A stretch of 64,000 bases of DNA from NCBI RefSeq assembly GCF_021044755.1, contig NZ_JAJNOR010000005.1:124001-188000 (forward strand), read 5' to 3'. Shown here piece after piece: positions 7,986-17,749 of the stretch (position 1 is the stretch's first letter; each line of letters begins with the position of its first letter). The notes below the pieces were generated by a model. That model was not told the origin of the DNA. It ran no database searches and saw nothing but the letters and a program-made list of their open reading frames with translations. The translations under genes were made by a program, and so were the position numbers. Source of the DNA: Lientehia hominis (GTDB lineage Bacteria > Bacillota > Clostridia > Lachnospirales > Lachnospiraceae).

Positions 7986-8652
7986 GCGGCCGGAAGCTGT
8001 CGTATACGGCTTTTACGTAATCCGCATCCACCTCCCGCAGGCTTTTTGTGAGTCTCGTGGCACAGGACAGGTCCTGGTCTCCGGAATCCGGATTCACAAA
8101 CCCGATGCTGGGCATTCCCGCATTCTTAGCCGCGCATACTCCATGACAGGAATCCTCCACCACCAGACATTCCTCCGGCCTTGTCCCCAGCGCCGCGGCC
8201 GCCTTTAAGAACACATCCGGCGCGGGCTTCGGATTCGGCACTCCTTCTCCGCTTATCAGCTGATCAAAATACTCCTGGATTCCCAATGCCTCTGTGGCAA
8301 GCAGAATGTTCTCCTGGGGAGAAGAGGACGCGACCGCCATGGAATACCCTGCGTCTTTGAGAGATCTGAGCATTTCTGTGACACCGTCCACAGGAGGATA
8401 GCCGTCCCTTTCATATAAAAATGTTTTATATCCCTTCATGATCTCATTAAGAGCCTCCGCCCCTATGGGCAGTTTGAATCTCTCTATCAGACCTTCTATG
8501 ATCACAATGTTCGTCGTCCCGACGTATTTCTTGTATTCGTCATAAGTCAATGATTTCCCCCACTTTTCAAGGGCCATCAGATACGCCCGGTAATGAACAG
8601 GCTCGCTGTTCACCAGGACGCCGTCCATATCGAATATGATACTTTTAAGCAT
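7960..8652 (-). CDS. HAD-family hydrolase, beta-phosphoglucomutase-like
   Basis: The 230-residue protein begins MLKSIIFDMDGVLVNSEP, the HAD motif I with nucleophile D8 and acid/base D10. Motif II is VASSSP, motif III lysine lies in NPKPAPD, and motif IV is VVEDSCHG. The helical cap inserted after motif I is typical of subfamily I members such as beta-phosphoglucomutase and pyrophosphatase-like phosphatases. The ATG at 8652 has AGGAG 6 bases upstream; longer in-frame starts do not. The substrate is not deducible. It is convergent with, and overlaps, the GDPD gene. Confidence 0.85.
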   Translation of the reverse strand: MLKSIIFDMDGVLVNSEPVHYRAYLMALEKWGKSLTYDEYKKYVGTTNIVIIEGLIERFKLPIGAEALNEIMKGYKTFLYERDGYPPVDGVTEMLRSLKDAGYSMAVASSSPQENILLATEALGIQEYFDQLISGEGVPNPKPAPDVFLKAAAALGTRPEECLVVEDSCHGVCAAKNAGMPSIGFVNPDSGDQDLSCATRLTKSLREVDADYVKAVYDSFRPLRGGSLQI

Positions 8653-8756
8653 TCTCGTCTCCTCTTCTTTCCATCCGGCATTTACATTCAGCCGTTCCGT
8701 TTCATCCATAAGTCTCTGTCATTATAGAAAATATTTCCGTAAATATCAAGAAGCCG

Positions 8757-8785
8757 TTGCCCTCTTTTTCCACTTAAGCTATAAT
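8757..8785 (+). promoter_or_regulatory. Sigma-A promoter for aroC
   Basis: TTGCCC at 8757-8762 and TATAAT at 8780-8785 are separated by 17 bases, 34 bases before the aroC start. Confidence 0.7.
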
Positions 8786-8819
8786 TATCGAAAAAGAAGT
8801 TTAAGGAGGCAGTACTGCC

Positions 8820-9998
8820 ATGTCAGGTTCGACTTACGGAAAGATATTTACATTTACCACCTGGGGGGAATCCCACGGAAAGGCTTTGGGGACTGTTATA
8901 GACGGCTGCCCGGCCGGCATTCCGATCTGTGAGGAAGATATCCAGTCTTACCTGGACAGGCGAAAGCCCGGCCAGAGCCGTTATACCACCAAGCGCGCTG
9001 AAGACGATGCCGTACAAATCCTGTCCGGCGTCTTTGAAGGATATACTACCGGAACTCCCATATCCATGGCCGTGTTCAACAAAGACCAGCGTTCTCTGGA
9101 TTATTCTGAGATTGCCTCCTATTACCGTCCCGGACACGCGGACTATACCTTCGATAAAAAATATGGGTTCCGGGATTACCGCGGCGGCGGGCGATCCTCA
9201 GGGAGGGAGACCATAGGCCGTGTGGCGGCGGGAGCCGTTGCCATAAAGATCCTGAAATCTCTTGGCATAGAAGTCCATGCCTATTCAAAGGAAATCGGAG
9301 GCATTTCCTGCGATGCTTCTCAGATGGATCTGTCCCTTTGCGCTCAGAATCCGTTTTATATGCCGGATGCGGCGGCGGCGGAAAAGGTACGAGCCTTTGC
9401 CGAACAGAAAATGGCGGAAAAAGATTCCATGGGCGGCATCATAGAATGTATTGTCACCCATATGCCGGCAGGCATCGGAGAACCGGTTTTTGAAAAGCTT
9501 GATGCAAATCTGTCCAAAGCCCTCTTTTCCATCGGCGCGGTAAAGGGAGTGGAGATCGGAGACGGCTTTGCCGCCGCCAGAGCCGCCGGTTCGGAAAACA
9601 ATGATTCCTTCCTTCCCCCGGACGAAACTTCTGCCAATGGCGGTACAGGAAAGGACCGGTTGGAGAACCTCCGCAAATCCACCAACCACGCCGGCGGCAT
9701 CCTGGGCGGCATGAGTGACGGTTCCGACATCATCATCCGGGCCGCGGTCAAGCCCACTCCTTCCATCGCCAGAGAACAGCAGACCGTCACGCGGGACGGA
9801 AACCCTGTATCCGTTTCCATTAAAGGACGGCATGATCCTATGATCGTACCTCGGGCCGTAGTAGTAGTGGAATCCATGGTCGCCGTCACACTGGTGGACA
9901 TGCTTTTTGCCGGCATGTCAGCCAGAATGGACAAAATCTGCGAGTTTTTCGGACGTTCCGCGGAGGCGCCCCGTTTTCTGAACGGAGAACTGATATGA
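8820..9998 (+). CDS. aroC: Chorismate synthase
   Basis: The enzyme converts 5-enolpyruvylshikimate-3-phosphate to chorismate, the last step of the shikimate pathway, using reduced FMN. The 392-residue protein has all three family signatures: GESHGKALGTVIDGCPAG near the N-terminus, RPGHADYTFDKKYG followed by DYRGGGRSSGRET in the middle, and RHDPMIVPRA near the C-terminus. Its length is slightly above the usual 360-390. AAGGAGG lies 10 bases before the ATG. The stop codon overlaps the start of the UvrA2-like gene (ATGA). No other shikimate gene is nearby. Confidence 0.97.
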   Translation: MSGSTYGKIFTFTTWGESHGKALGTVIDGCPAGIPICEEDIQSYLDRRKPGQSRYTTKRAEDDAVQILSGVFEGYTTGTPISMAVFNKDQRSLDYSEIASYYRPGHADYTFDKKYGFRDYRGGGRSSGRETIGRVAAGAVAIKILKSLGIEVHAYSKEIGGISCDASQMDLSLCAQNPFYMPDAAAAEKVRAFAEQKMAEKDSMGGIIECIVTHMPAGIGEPVFEKLDANLSKALFSIGAVKGVEIGDGFAAARAAGSENNDSFLPPDETSANGGTGKDRLENLRKSTNHAGGILGGMSDGSDIIIRAAVKPTPSIAREQQTVTRDGNPVSVSIKGRHDPMIVPRAVVVVESMVAVTLVDMLFAGMSARMDKICEFFGRSAEAPRFLNGELI

Positions 9999-12427
9999 AA
10001 GACATTGAGATCTGCGGCGCAAGCCACGGTAATCTCAAACAAATCTCAGTGAGCATCCCCCGAAATAAGCTGGTCGTCCTCACCGGTCTGTCCGGATCCG
10101 GCAAAACGACGCTGGCGGTGGATGTCCTCTATCAGGAATGCCAGAGACAATATCTAGAGGCTATTTCTTATCAGGGCATTAACAAGCCGGATGTGGAGGC
10201 CGTGAAAAACGCCTCCCCGGCCATCGTGATAGGACAGGAGGAGAAGAATATCAATCCCCGCTCCTCCCTTGGTACATCCACCGACATTTATACGGATTTA
10301 AGAATGCTCTTTGAAAAGCTTGGAGTCCGCACCTGCCCCGGCTGCGGAAAACTTGTGGACGCTTCTGTCTGCAGAGAGGAAGTCAAAAAATCGGAGGACG
10401 ATTTCATCGTATATATGTACTGCATTCACTGCGGCCATAAAATGGAAAAGCTCACCCGCTCTCACTTTTCTTTTAACACCAGAAAGGGCGCCTGCGCTGT
10501 CTGTTCCGGCCTGGGAAAGGTTTGGAAGCCGGATCTCCATAAGATTCTGAATCCTGAGCTCTCCCTGGAAAACGGCGCGGTCACACTCTGGAAATACCGA
10601 TACAAGGACTATCGGCTGAAGCTTTTAAATAATGTATTCACTCAGCTGGGAATCCCTCTCGATCTTCAAAAACCACTTCGGCTGTTCCTGGAAAAAGAAA
10701 TGGCCGTTCTCTTATACGGAACGGAAAGTCCCGAATTCAAGGCCGCCTTCGGGGATATTAAAACTGATAAATTCGAAGGAATTCTTCCCGGCCTGTGGCG
10801 GAAGCTGGAGGAAAAATCCGGACAGAGCAATTCCCCCGAAGAATTCTTCTCCTATGAAACATGTCCTGCCTGCCATGGGGAACGGCTGAAGGAAGACAGC
10901 AGGAATGTGATGGTGAACGGCACCCGGCTCCCGCAGCTGTCCGAAATGCCTCTGGACGAACTTTCCGTTTGGCTCCACGACCTGGAAAACAAACTGGACA
11001 TCCATCAGAAAGGCGCCGCCGTCCAATACTTAACGGATTTAAAATCCAAGGCTGACCGTCTGATCCGCGTAGGCTTGGGTTATCTTCACCTGGACCGCCA
11101 GACTATGACTCTCTCCGGCGGTGAAAAACGCAGAGTAAAACTGTCCGCCGCCCTGGATTCCGATCTGACCGGTATCCTCTACATTCTGGATGAACCTACT
11201 GTAGGACTTCATCCTAAAGATACTGAAGGCGTTGTTCGAACCTTAAAAGAGCTTCGGGATAAGGAAAACACCATTCTTGTCATCGAACATGACGAGGACG
11301 TGATACGGGCCGCCGATCATATCATTGATATGGGTCCCGGTTCCGGCCGTCACGGCGGCAGAATCCTGGCTGCCGGCAGCTATCAGTCTCTTCTTCGTTC
11401 TCCAGCCTCCGTAACCGGAAATTATTTCCGTACCTCCCATGAGGTCCGAAGAACTCCCCGTTCCGGAAACGGCCGGCTGGAGATTCAGCATGCCGAATCT
11501 CACAATGTCTTGGGCATTGACGTCTGTTTTCCGACAGGCTGTCTCACCGTAGTGACCGGCGTATCCGGCGCCGGAAAAAGCAGTCTTGTATTCGGAGCCC
11601 TCGCGGAACATTTCACCGGCGGTGACACCGTTTCAAACCAAGTGATCGGAAGCGATTCCTTTGACCGGCTCATCACAGCCAGACAGTCCTCTCCCACCAC
11701 GATGAAGCGCTCAAACATCGCTACCTATACCGGCGCATACGACGAGATCCGCAGCCTCTTTGGCAGACTACCCGAAGCCGTGGAAAAGGGCTTCGGGCCA
11801 AAAGACTTTTCCTTTAACACCGGAAGCGGACGCTGTGAAGCCTGCGGCGGGCTTGGATATGTGGTGAGCAATATGCTGTTCTTTCAGGATGTGGAGGTCA
11901 TCTGCCCCGCCTGCGGCGGCCGCCGATTCATTCCCGAACTTTTAGCCGTCAAGTACCTCGGATATTCTGTCAATGATATCCTCCGCATGTCTGTAAAGGA
12001 AGCTGCAGAAGTGTTTTCCGGAGCCCCAAAGCTGGCCCGGATCCTCTCCACGCTGATGGATATCGGCCTTGGATATCTGGAGCTTGGACAACCTCTCACC
12101 ACTTTGTCCGGCGGCGAAAAACAACGTTTAAAGCTGGCTGTGGAGCTGTTCCGAAACCGTGGAAAGAAAAACCTGTATTTGATCGACGAGCCTACCGTAG
12201 GCCTCCATCCCCTGGATGTGGAAAATCTGACGGCTCTGTTTGACAAAATGGTGGACCAGGGAAATACCGTCATCGTGATCGAGCACAATCTCCAGGTCAT
12301 CCGGCAGGCTGACTGGATCATCGATATGGGGCCCGGAGGAGGCAATGCCGGAGGTAAAATAGTCGCCTGCGGAACGCCCTCCATGATCAAAAAAAATCCC
12401 ATGTCCGTTACAGGCAGATACCTGTGA
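9995..12427 (+). CDS. UvrA2-like excinuclease ABC subunit A paralogue
   Basis: The 810-residue protein is a tandem ABC ATPase of the UvrA family. Walker A motifs are GLSGSGKTTL near residue 32 and GVSGAGKSSL in the second half. Signature motifs are LSGGEKRRVKLS and LSGGEKQRLKLA, with two LDEPTVGLHP-type Walker B sequences. Zinc-finger cysteine pairs are present (CPGCG, CIHCG, CAVCSG; CEACGG, CPACGG). True UvrA has about 940 residues. The shortfall falls between the first Walker A and the zinc finger, where the UvrB-binding domain should be. That fits UvrA2, linked in other bacteria to DNA-damage tolerance or drug resistance rather than core repair. Translation is coupled to aroC. Confidence 0.85.
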   Translation: MKDIEICGASHGNLKQISVSIPRNKLVVLTGLSGSGKTTLAVDVLYQECQRQYLEAISYQGINKPDVEAVKNASPAIVIGQEEKNINPRSSLGTSTDIYTDLRMLFEKLGVRTCPGCGKLVDASVCREEVKKSEDDFIVYMYCIHCGHKMEKLTRSHFSFNTRKGACAVCSGLGKVWKPDLHKILNPELSLENGAVTLWKYRYKDYRLKLLNNVFTQLGIPLDLQKPLRLFLEKEMAVLLYGTESPEFKAAFGDIKTDKFEGILPGLWRKLEEKSGQSNSPEEFFSYETCPACHGERLKEDSRNVMVNGTRLPQLSEMPLDELSVWLHDLENKLDIHQKGAAVQYLTDLKSKADRLIRVGLGYLHLDRQTMTLSGGEKRRVKLSAALDSDLTGILYILDEPTVGLHPKDTEGVVRTLKELRDKENTILVIEHDEDVIRAADHIIDMGPGSGRHGGRILAAGSYQSLLRSPASVTGNYFRTSHEVRRTPRSGNGRLEIQHAESHNVLGIDVCFPTGCLTVVTGVSGAGKSSLVFGALAEHFTGGDTVSNQVIGSDSFDRLITARQSSPTTMKRSNIATYTGAYDEIRSLFGRLPEAVEKGFGPKDFSFNTGSGRCEACGGLGYVVSNMLFFQDVEVICPACGGRRFIPELLAVKYLGYSVNDILRMSVKEAAEVFSGAPKLARILSTLMDIGLGYLELGQPLTTLSGGEKQRLKLAVELFRNRGKKNLYLIDEPTVGLHPLDVENLTALFDKMVDQGNTVIVIEHNLQVIRQADWIIDMGPGGGNAGGKIVACGTPSMIKKNPMSVTGRYL

Positions 12428-12470
12428 CCGGACCGGGGACAGCAATTCTGCAAGAATAAGGAGGATATCC

Positions 12471-13112
12471 ATGAAAAACATTCTATGCTTCGGAGATTCC
12501 AATACCTGGGGGTATGTGCCCCTTTTAAGACGGCGGTATACGGAAAAAGAGCGCTGGCCCATGCGTATGGCGGAGGCTCTGGGAAACGGCTATCATGTCA
12601 TTGAAGAGGGACTGAACGGCCGCACGACCGCTTTTACCGATTATCTGGAGCCCTACCGCAATGCTCTGGACTATGCGGCTCCCTGCATGATCAGCCATGC
12701 TCCCCTGGACTTTGTCATCATCATGCTCGGCTCCAACGATACTAAGATCCGATATCATGTATCGGCCCAGGAAATCACCGACGGTATGGAGAATCTGATC
12801 AAAAAGATGCGATTTTACTATCCGGCAGACAAATATCCGCTTCTGCCGCAGATATTATTAGCCGCTCCCGGCCCTCTCTTCCCCGCAGAGACCGAAACCT
12901 CCTTTGACGCCTCCTCCACAGATAAAATCCTTTTGCTTCCGAAAACCTATGAAGCGCTGTCAAAGAAGCTGGACTGCCTTTTCTTCAGCGCACAAGCGAT
13001 ACTGACCGAAAAAGACCTGGGAGGAGACGGGGTTCATCTCACAAAAGAAGGCCATGGCAAACTTGCCACAGCCTTCACAGACATTATCCTGAAATATTTC
13101 CGGGACCGTTAA
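12471..13112 (+). CDS. SGNH/GDSL-family hydrolase
   Basis: The 213-residue protein has the four SGNH blocks: FGDSNTWGY (nucleophile S10), EGLNGRT, GSNDTK and the C-terminal DGVHLT with aspartate and histidine. These enzymes act as esterases or acyl-hydrolases on lipids or acetylated sugars. No signal peptide is present, so it is probably cytoplasmic. The start has AGGAGG 7 bases upstream. It follows the UvrA2-like gene by 43 bases without a terminator, so it may be the third gene of the aroC operon. The natural substrate is unknown. Confidence 0.85.
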   Translation: MKNILCFGDSNTWGYVPLLRRRYTEKERWPMRMAEALGNGYHVIEEGLNGRTTAFTDYLEPYRNALDYAAPCMISHAPLDFVIIMLGSNDTKIRYHVSAQEITDGMENLIKKMRFYYPADKYPLLPQILLAAPGPLFPAETETSFDASSTDKILLLPKTYEALSKKLDCLFFSAQAILTEKDLGGDGVHLTKEGHGKLATAFTDIILKYFRDR

Positions 13113-13116
13113 ACCT

Positions 13117-14130
13117 TCATTCTGTTTTTACGCCATACTTCCTGTACAGTTCCCATACCTCTTCAATGGAACGGAGGCCGCTGATGGAATCGCCGGCCGA
13201 AAGGTTGGCTGCGGCAGACGCCGCACCGATGCGCAGGGCCTCCTGCATGGGCAGCTCTTTATAAATGGAATACAGAATCCCGGCGCAGAAAGCGTCTCCC
13301 GCTCCCACCGCTCCCACTATATACCCTTTCGGCAGGCGGAGAGAAGGTTCCTCACAATAATTCCCGGCGGCATCCAGAGCACAACCTATCTCCGGCGCAT
13401 GTACGACGGCACATTTTCTGACTCCGAGCGCCATCAGCTTTCTGCAGATCTCCGGCAGCGCCTCATGTTTCAGGCCCCCTTCCTCGTCTCTTGCCTCGAT
13501 TCCGGCTATCATCCCGCCTTCTGTCTCATTTACGATCAGATAATCCGTATATGGAAGGGACGGAATCACCAGGCGCTGCATCAGCCCTTCATCTTTGGTA
13601 CTCGCCACATCCATGGCCGTTTCAATGCCGCGCGCCTTTATGTCATGGAAGAACCGCGCCATGACCGTCCCATACTCCTCGTCGGGGAGGTCCATGCTGT
13701 CCAGAAGCGCGCCGTATCCTGTCAGCAAAAGATTACAGTCCAGCTTATCCAGATCCACATGCTTCGGAGAAAACAGACGGCAGGCTCCTCTGTCATGAAA
13801 AAAAGTTCTTTCCCCCGTATTTTCTATAGTCATCACATCGGAAAAAGAAGTGACCGCCTCATCCGTAGTCAAAATCCCTTCCGCATCAATTCCGTACTCT
13901 GTCAGTCTCTGTTTTATAAAAGCCCCGTTGTCATCCCCGCCCACCAGACTGATGCTCTTAATGGGTATGGATGGATCCAGCGCTTTGATCCCACATGCCG
14001 TGTTCGCCGCACATCCTCCGATTCCCCTGGAAACCGAGCTTATGTCCGCCAGCATCCCCTTCTTGGGATAATAATCGATCATCTTGATATTGTCTACCAC
14101 CAAAGTACCTGCAATTGCGATTCCAGCCAT
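13117..14130 (-). CDS. PfkB-family carbohydrate kinase
   Basis: PfkB kinases phosphorylate sugars or nucleosides with ATP. The 337-residue protein has the glycine-rich N-terminal sugar-binding signature (RGIGGCAANTACG). The C-terminal signature is GAVGAGDAFCAGIL, containing the anion hole and catalytic aspartate. The length is normal. AGGAG lies upstream of the ATG. It is divergent from a DeoR-type regulator, the classic arrangement for a sugar-phosphate-sensing repressor and its target kinase. No transporter or aldolase accompanies it, so the sugar is unknown. Confidence 0.87.
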   Translation of the reverse strand: MAGIAIAGTLVVDNIKMIDYYPKKGMLADISSVSRGIGGCAANTACGIKALDPSIPIKSISLVGGDDNGAFIKQRLTEYGIDAEGILTTDEAVTSFSDVMTIENTGERTFFHDRGACRLFSPKHVDLDKLDCNLLLTGYGALLDSMDLPDEEYGTVMARFFHDIKARGIETAMDVASTKDEGLMQRLVIPSLPYTDYLIVNETEGGMIAGIEARDEEGGLKHEALPEICRKLMALGVRKCAVVHAPEIGCALDAAGNYCEEPSLRLPKGYIVGAVGAGDAFCAGILYSIYKELPMQEALRIGAASAAANLSAGDSISGLRSIEEVWELYRKYGVKTE

Positions 14131-14267
14131 ATCGGTTCTTCTCCTCCTATCCTATCGCTTGATTTTTCCTCCGTGGTCCGGCAGAAAAATCCTCTCTTTG
14201 AATATTATAATCCAAATTCTCTCCACATGAAATACTTTGGACAAAACTTTCAAATCAATCATTATTA

Positions 14268-14292
14268 ATCATATTTTATGTTATAATATGAT
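14268..14292. promoter_or_regulatory. Inverted repeat over the -10 of the DeoR gene; candidate operator
   Basis: Perfect 8-bp arms ATCATATT (14268-14275) and AATATGAT (14285-14292) flank 9 bases and overlap a TATAAT -10 box at 14282-14287, about 50 bases before the DeoR start. Position and symmetry suggest autoregulation of DeoR and perhaps control of the divergent kinase. This is inference. Confidence 0.5.
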
Positions 14293-14333
14293 CGCATTCA
14301 ATCATCATTTTTGTAAACTAAGGAGGCGGTCTC

Positions 14334-15092
14334 ATGGAATCCCATACCAGAAGCCAGGAAATCTTAAAATTATTAAAGGAAAAAACGTATTGCTCTGTGG
14401 AAGAGCTTTCCCATACCCTCTACGCCAGTGAAGCCACCATACGCCGCGACTTAAAAAAACTCCAGACAGCCGGACTCATCCATCGTACAAGAGGAGGCGC
14501 CTATCCGCTTCAGGACAGCCAGCTGGAATGGCCGGTTCATTATAAAATCCGTGACAATTCGGATAAAAAAGAAAGGATCGCTGATTTAGCCTTAAAGCTG
14601 GTTTCCCCCGGCCAGACCCTTTTTCTGGACTCCAGCAGCACCAGTATCGCCTTAGCCAGGCGTCTTACAGAAATCCGCGGTCTCACGGTCCTGACTAACG
14701 GACTGATAACAGCCTGTCTGCTGGCTCCATCCCCTGGAATCACCGTTTACGCCACCTGCGGGAAAGTACAGCCGCAGTTATTGTCTCTGTCCGGTCCCGA
14801 CGCGGCGGCTTTCATCTCCAGGCACCATGTGGATCTGGCTTTTGTTTCCTGCCGCGGCCTGTCATCTTCCTCCGGTATTACCGACTATGATGAAGAAAAC
14901 GCCCTGATCAAGCAAGCCTGCAGAAACCATGCGGACAAGACTGTACTCCTGGCTGACGACAGCAAATTCGGCAGGCATTTTTTCCATCGAACCTTTGAAT
15001 TTTCCGAGATTTCTTCCATTATTACAAACAGCCCGCCGCCTCCGGATATTTCCGGAATCTGCAGCAGGCTGAATGTGAATGTGGTTTTTTGA
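14334..15092 (+). CDS. DeoR/GlpR-family transcriptional regulator
   Basis: The 252-residue protein has an N-terminal winged helix (RSQEILKLLKEK ... VEELSHTLYASEATIRRDL) over about residues 4-57. A C-terminal DeoR sensor domain follows, with the phosphosugar-binding patches LDSSST, TNGL and ADDSKFG. Members usually repress sugar-utilisation genes until a sugar phosphate binds. AAGGAGG sits before the ATG. It is divergent from the PfkB kinase, its likely target, and convergent with the FtsX-type permease 5 bases downstream. Confidence 0.88.
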   Translation: MESHTRSQEILKLLKEKTYCSVEELSHTLYASEATIRRDLKKLQTAGLIHRTRGGAYPLQDSQLEWPVHYKIRDNSDKKERIADLALKLVSPGQTLFLDSSSTSIALARRLTEIRGLTVLTNGLITACLLAPSPGITVYATCGKVQPQLLSLSGPDAAAFISRHHVDLAFVSCRGLSSSSGITDYDEENALIKQACRNHADKTVLLADDSKFGRHFFHRTFEFSEISSIITNSPPPPDISGICSRLNVNVVF

Positions 15093-15097
15093 TGAAA

Positions 15098-17749
15098 TCA
15101 GATATTTTCGTCTTTGAGGACATCGACGATATTGGCTTTTTTAATCTTCCGGGAAGAATACCACATGGTAAGTCCCACTACTGCCATTACGCACACCACC
15201 GCGACCGCCACCTGGCCCCAAATGATGTAGAATCCCGTGGCTATGGCACTGGCTATGCTCATATAGATGCCATACATCAGGATCAGTCCTATCGGCAGTC
15301 CGTAAAGCAGCGCCTTAAGGCCATAAAATACACTTTCATAGGCGACCATCCGGCCAAACCGCGCCGGATCCATGCCGACTGATTTGAGCATCGCGTATTC
15401 TCTTCTCCTGAGAGCCATGCTGGTAGATATGGTATTGAATATACTGGTGACACAGATAAGAGCGGTCAGGATGATAAATCCATATACAAATACATTGACC
15501 AAAAGAAGCATGTCATTGATTGTCTTCCGTTCCTCCACAAGGCTGTAGACAAATATATTCTTGCCTTCGTCCGCCATATTCTTAAGCTCTGCCCTCAGCG
15601 CATCGTGATTATCCGTTCTCAGGTATACCTGAGATGAATTTGTCCAGTCTGCTCCATACAGTTCTTTTCCAACTCTTACGGCATTTTCCACAGTTGTATA
15701 CATACACATACTATTGAAATCAGTATCATAATATCCCCCTAACGGCAGTTGGTCTGTGATCCCGGCCACAGTGAATCCCAAACGTCCCAGAGATTCCTTA
15801 TAATTTCCCGCTCCGTCGCCTCCTTCTGTTTTGAAAAAGGAACCGGTGACGGAATCCCCTGTCTTTAAGCTCCAGCTTTCTTTCCAGGACGATCTCCCAT
15901 TTGTCACATCGTTTCTTTTGTTTATCAGAATCACGCCGTTCTGCGCGGTGTCAAAGAGCCGCTCTTCATCCGCTCCTGTCCGGGCGGCGAATTCCCTCAG
16001 GCTGGCATCATCCATTCCTATAAGGCGGATGCCTGCCACGTAAGGCCCCACATCTTCTCCGGCAATTTCCAGGCTTCCGCCCTCCTCCAGCTTCTCTCTT
16101 ATATCTTCTTTGATAACATTGCCGTCGTCCAGATAATAGCTGAAGGAAATGCTGACTGCCGATGCGAACTCCGTGATATTTCCCATACTGCGTATCTGGT
16201 CTATCATCTCGTCATTGCCGTTCTCCTGATCTTTCTCCTCATCTGGGTAAAGAGTCACGGAAATATCCGGCGTTTTCGATGAGTCCACCCCCAGCTGCAT
16301 CCGGTAGGCTCCCTTCAGATATGCCGTAAAGGATGCCACGCTCAGATACAGGGCAATGCTGAATACCAGAGAAAGGACCGTAGCACGGTAACGCTTTTTA
16401 TTTCTCTTCAGATTCTTGAGGGCAAGCTCTCCCTCAAACCCAAATAGTGCTCTGGTAAGTTTCGAGGTCTTCACCTGTTTCGCACTCAGCTTTACATCTT
16501 TATTCTGGCGGATGGCTTCCACAGGAGTGATCCTGGACGCACGCCGGGCCGGAATCCAGGCAGATAAAAGAATCGTCGCCGCCGCCAGGATCACCGCGCC
16601 CAGAATCCCCGGCCAGGAGATGATCACCTGCATGGTCACTCCTTCCATGCCGTACATCCCGTTCACTAGCCCCTGAATGCACTGTGTCGTCACAAAGACG
16701 CCGGCAAAGCCCAGAAGAAGTCCAAGGGGAATCCCTATGGCTCCCAAAATAGCCGCCTCGGTAAAAACTGAATTCCGTTTCTGTTTTTTGGTCGCCCCCA
16801 CACTGGCCAGCATGCCAAGATACCTGCTTCTTTCCGAGATGGATATCGAAAAGGAACTGTAAATGACTGCGACAGAACCGGCGGCCACAATCAGCATCAT
16901 GACCCATTTCACTCTGGTCAGCATGCTCACGATCGTATTATTGCCGGAAAGTAAGTAATAGGAAAGGAGGGACGTATTGTACCCACATTCCACGTCCAAA
17001 GACGCCGCTAGCCCGTCAGCCCAGCTGTAAAGGCTTTTATTCAGACTTTTCACTTTTACGGACACTTCCAGCTTTTCTGTCCCATCAAGTGCTGAAGTAT
17101 CCAGATAAGTGATGGCTGTATAAGACGCCTGATTATAGCTTTCAAAGTGGGGACGCTCGATGATCCCAACCACCTTATAAGATGCGTGGTGCGTATCCTC
17201 CAGTGATTCATCCGGCTCCAGTCCATAGTAGGCCGGCGCTTCCCGGTCTCCGTCCTGGTCATGGATGACCCTGGTCCCCATCTCCAGCTGTATAGTGTCC
17301 CCTACCTTCCATTCAACACCGCCATTGCTCTTAAGGTGTTCCGGCAGCACGATCTCATCCGCCGATTCAGGGTACCTTCCTTCCATAAGCGTAGTCGGAA
17401 ACTCTTCCATCGCCCCAGGATCAAATCCCTGTACCAAAAGATACGGTTTGTATTCGTTCTCACCGTCCGGCAGAACAGCCGTTCCCACTGTAGTGACAAT
17501 GGAAGCCTTATCTACATGCCCATCCTCTTCTATGGCGGAAAGCTTCTCCTTATCCACGTCATAGAACTGTACATGCCATTCTCCGTCCTGTACGATCTCG
17601 CTCTGCCGCATCATATCCAGAAAGGATTCCGCAAACGCTGAAATGGCGGTAATCAGCGCCACCGACAGCATAATGCCCAGAATCGTCACCGCCGTCCTTT
17701 TCCGGTTCTGCCGCAGATGCTTTACAGTCACTCTGCTTACGATGTTCAT
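15098..17749 (-). CDS. ABC transporter permease, FtsX/MacB type
   Basis: The 883-residue protein has a first transmembrane helix at about residues 20-40, then a large extracellular domain. Clusters of three helices follow at about 285-410 and again at about 760-880, each forming an FtsX domain. This is the mechanotransmission architecture of MacB-type systems, used for lipoprotein or peptide handling, antibiotic-peptide resistance or cell-wall signalling. The ATG at 17749 overlaps the ATPase stop by four bases (ATGA); the reading frame continues upstream of it without a better start. The partner ATPase is immediately upstream. No two-component system is adjacent, so it does not look like a BceAB-RS module. 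Confidence 0.87.
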   Translation of the reverse strand: MNIVSRVTVKHLRQNRKRTAVTILGIMLSVALITAISAFAESFLDMMRQSEIVQDGEWHVQFYDVDKEKLSAIEEDGHVDKASIVTTVGTAVLPDGENEYKPYLLVQGFDPGAMEEFPTTLMEGRYPESADEIVLPEHLKSNGGVEWKVGDTIQLEMGTRVIHDQDGDREAPAYYGLEPDESLEDTHHASYKVVGIIERPHFESYNQASYTAITYLDTSALDGTEKLEVSVKVKSLNKSLYSWADGLAASLDVECGYNTSLLSYYLLSGNNTIVSMLTRVKWVMMLIVAAGSVAVIYSSFSISISERSRYLGMLASVGATKKQKRNSVFTEAAILGAIGIPLGLLLGFAGVFVTTQCIQGLVNGMYGMEGVTMQVIISWPGILGAVILAAATILLSAWIPARRASRITPVEAIRQNKDVKLSAKQVKTSKLTRALFGFEGELALKNLKRNKKRYRATVLSLVFSIALYLSVASFTAYLKGAYRMQLGVDSSKTPDISVTLYPDEEKDQENGNDEMIDQIRSMGNITEFASAVSISFSYYLDDGNVIKEDIREKLEEGGSLEIAGEDVGPYVAGIRLIGMDDASLREFAARTGADEERLFDTAQNGVILINKRNDVTNGRSSWKESWSLKTGDSVTGSFFKTEGGDGAGNYKESLGRLGFTVAGITDQLPLGGYYDTDFNSMCMYTTVENAVRVGKELYGADWTNSSQVYLRTDNHDALRAELKNMADEGKNIFVYSLVEERKTINDMLLLVNVFVYGFIILTALICVTSIFNTISTSMALRRREYAMLKSVGMDPARFGRMVAYESVFYGLKALLYGLPIGLILMYGIYMSIASAIATGFYIIWGQVAVAVVCVMAVVGLTMWYSSRKIKKANIVDVLKDENI

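Noticed and set aside
13399..14268. A 289-codon plus-strand frame opposite the PfkB kinase.
   Set aside because: It is a shadow of the kinase gene and runs into the intergenic region; no start site or family match.
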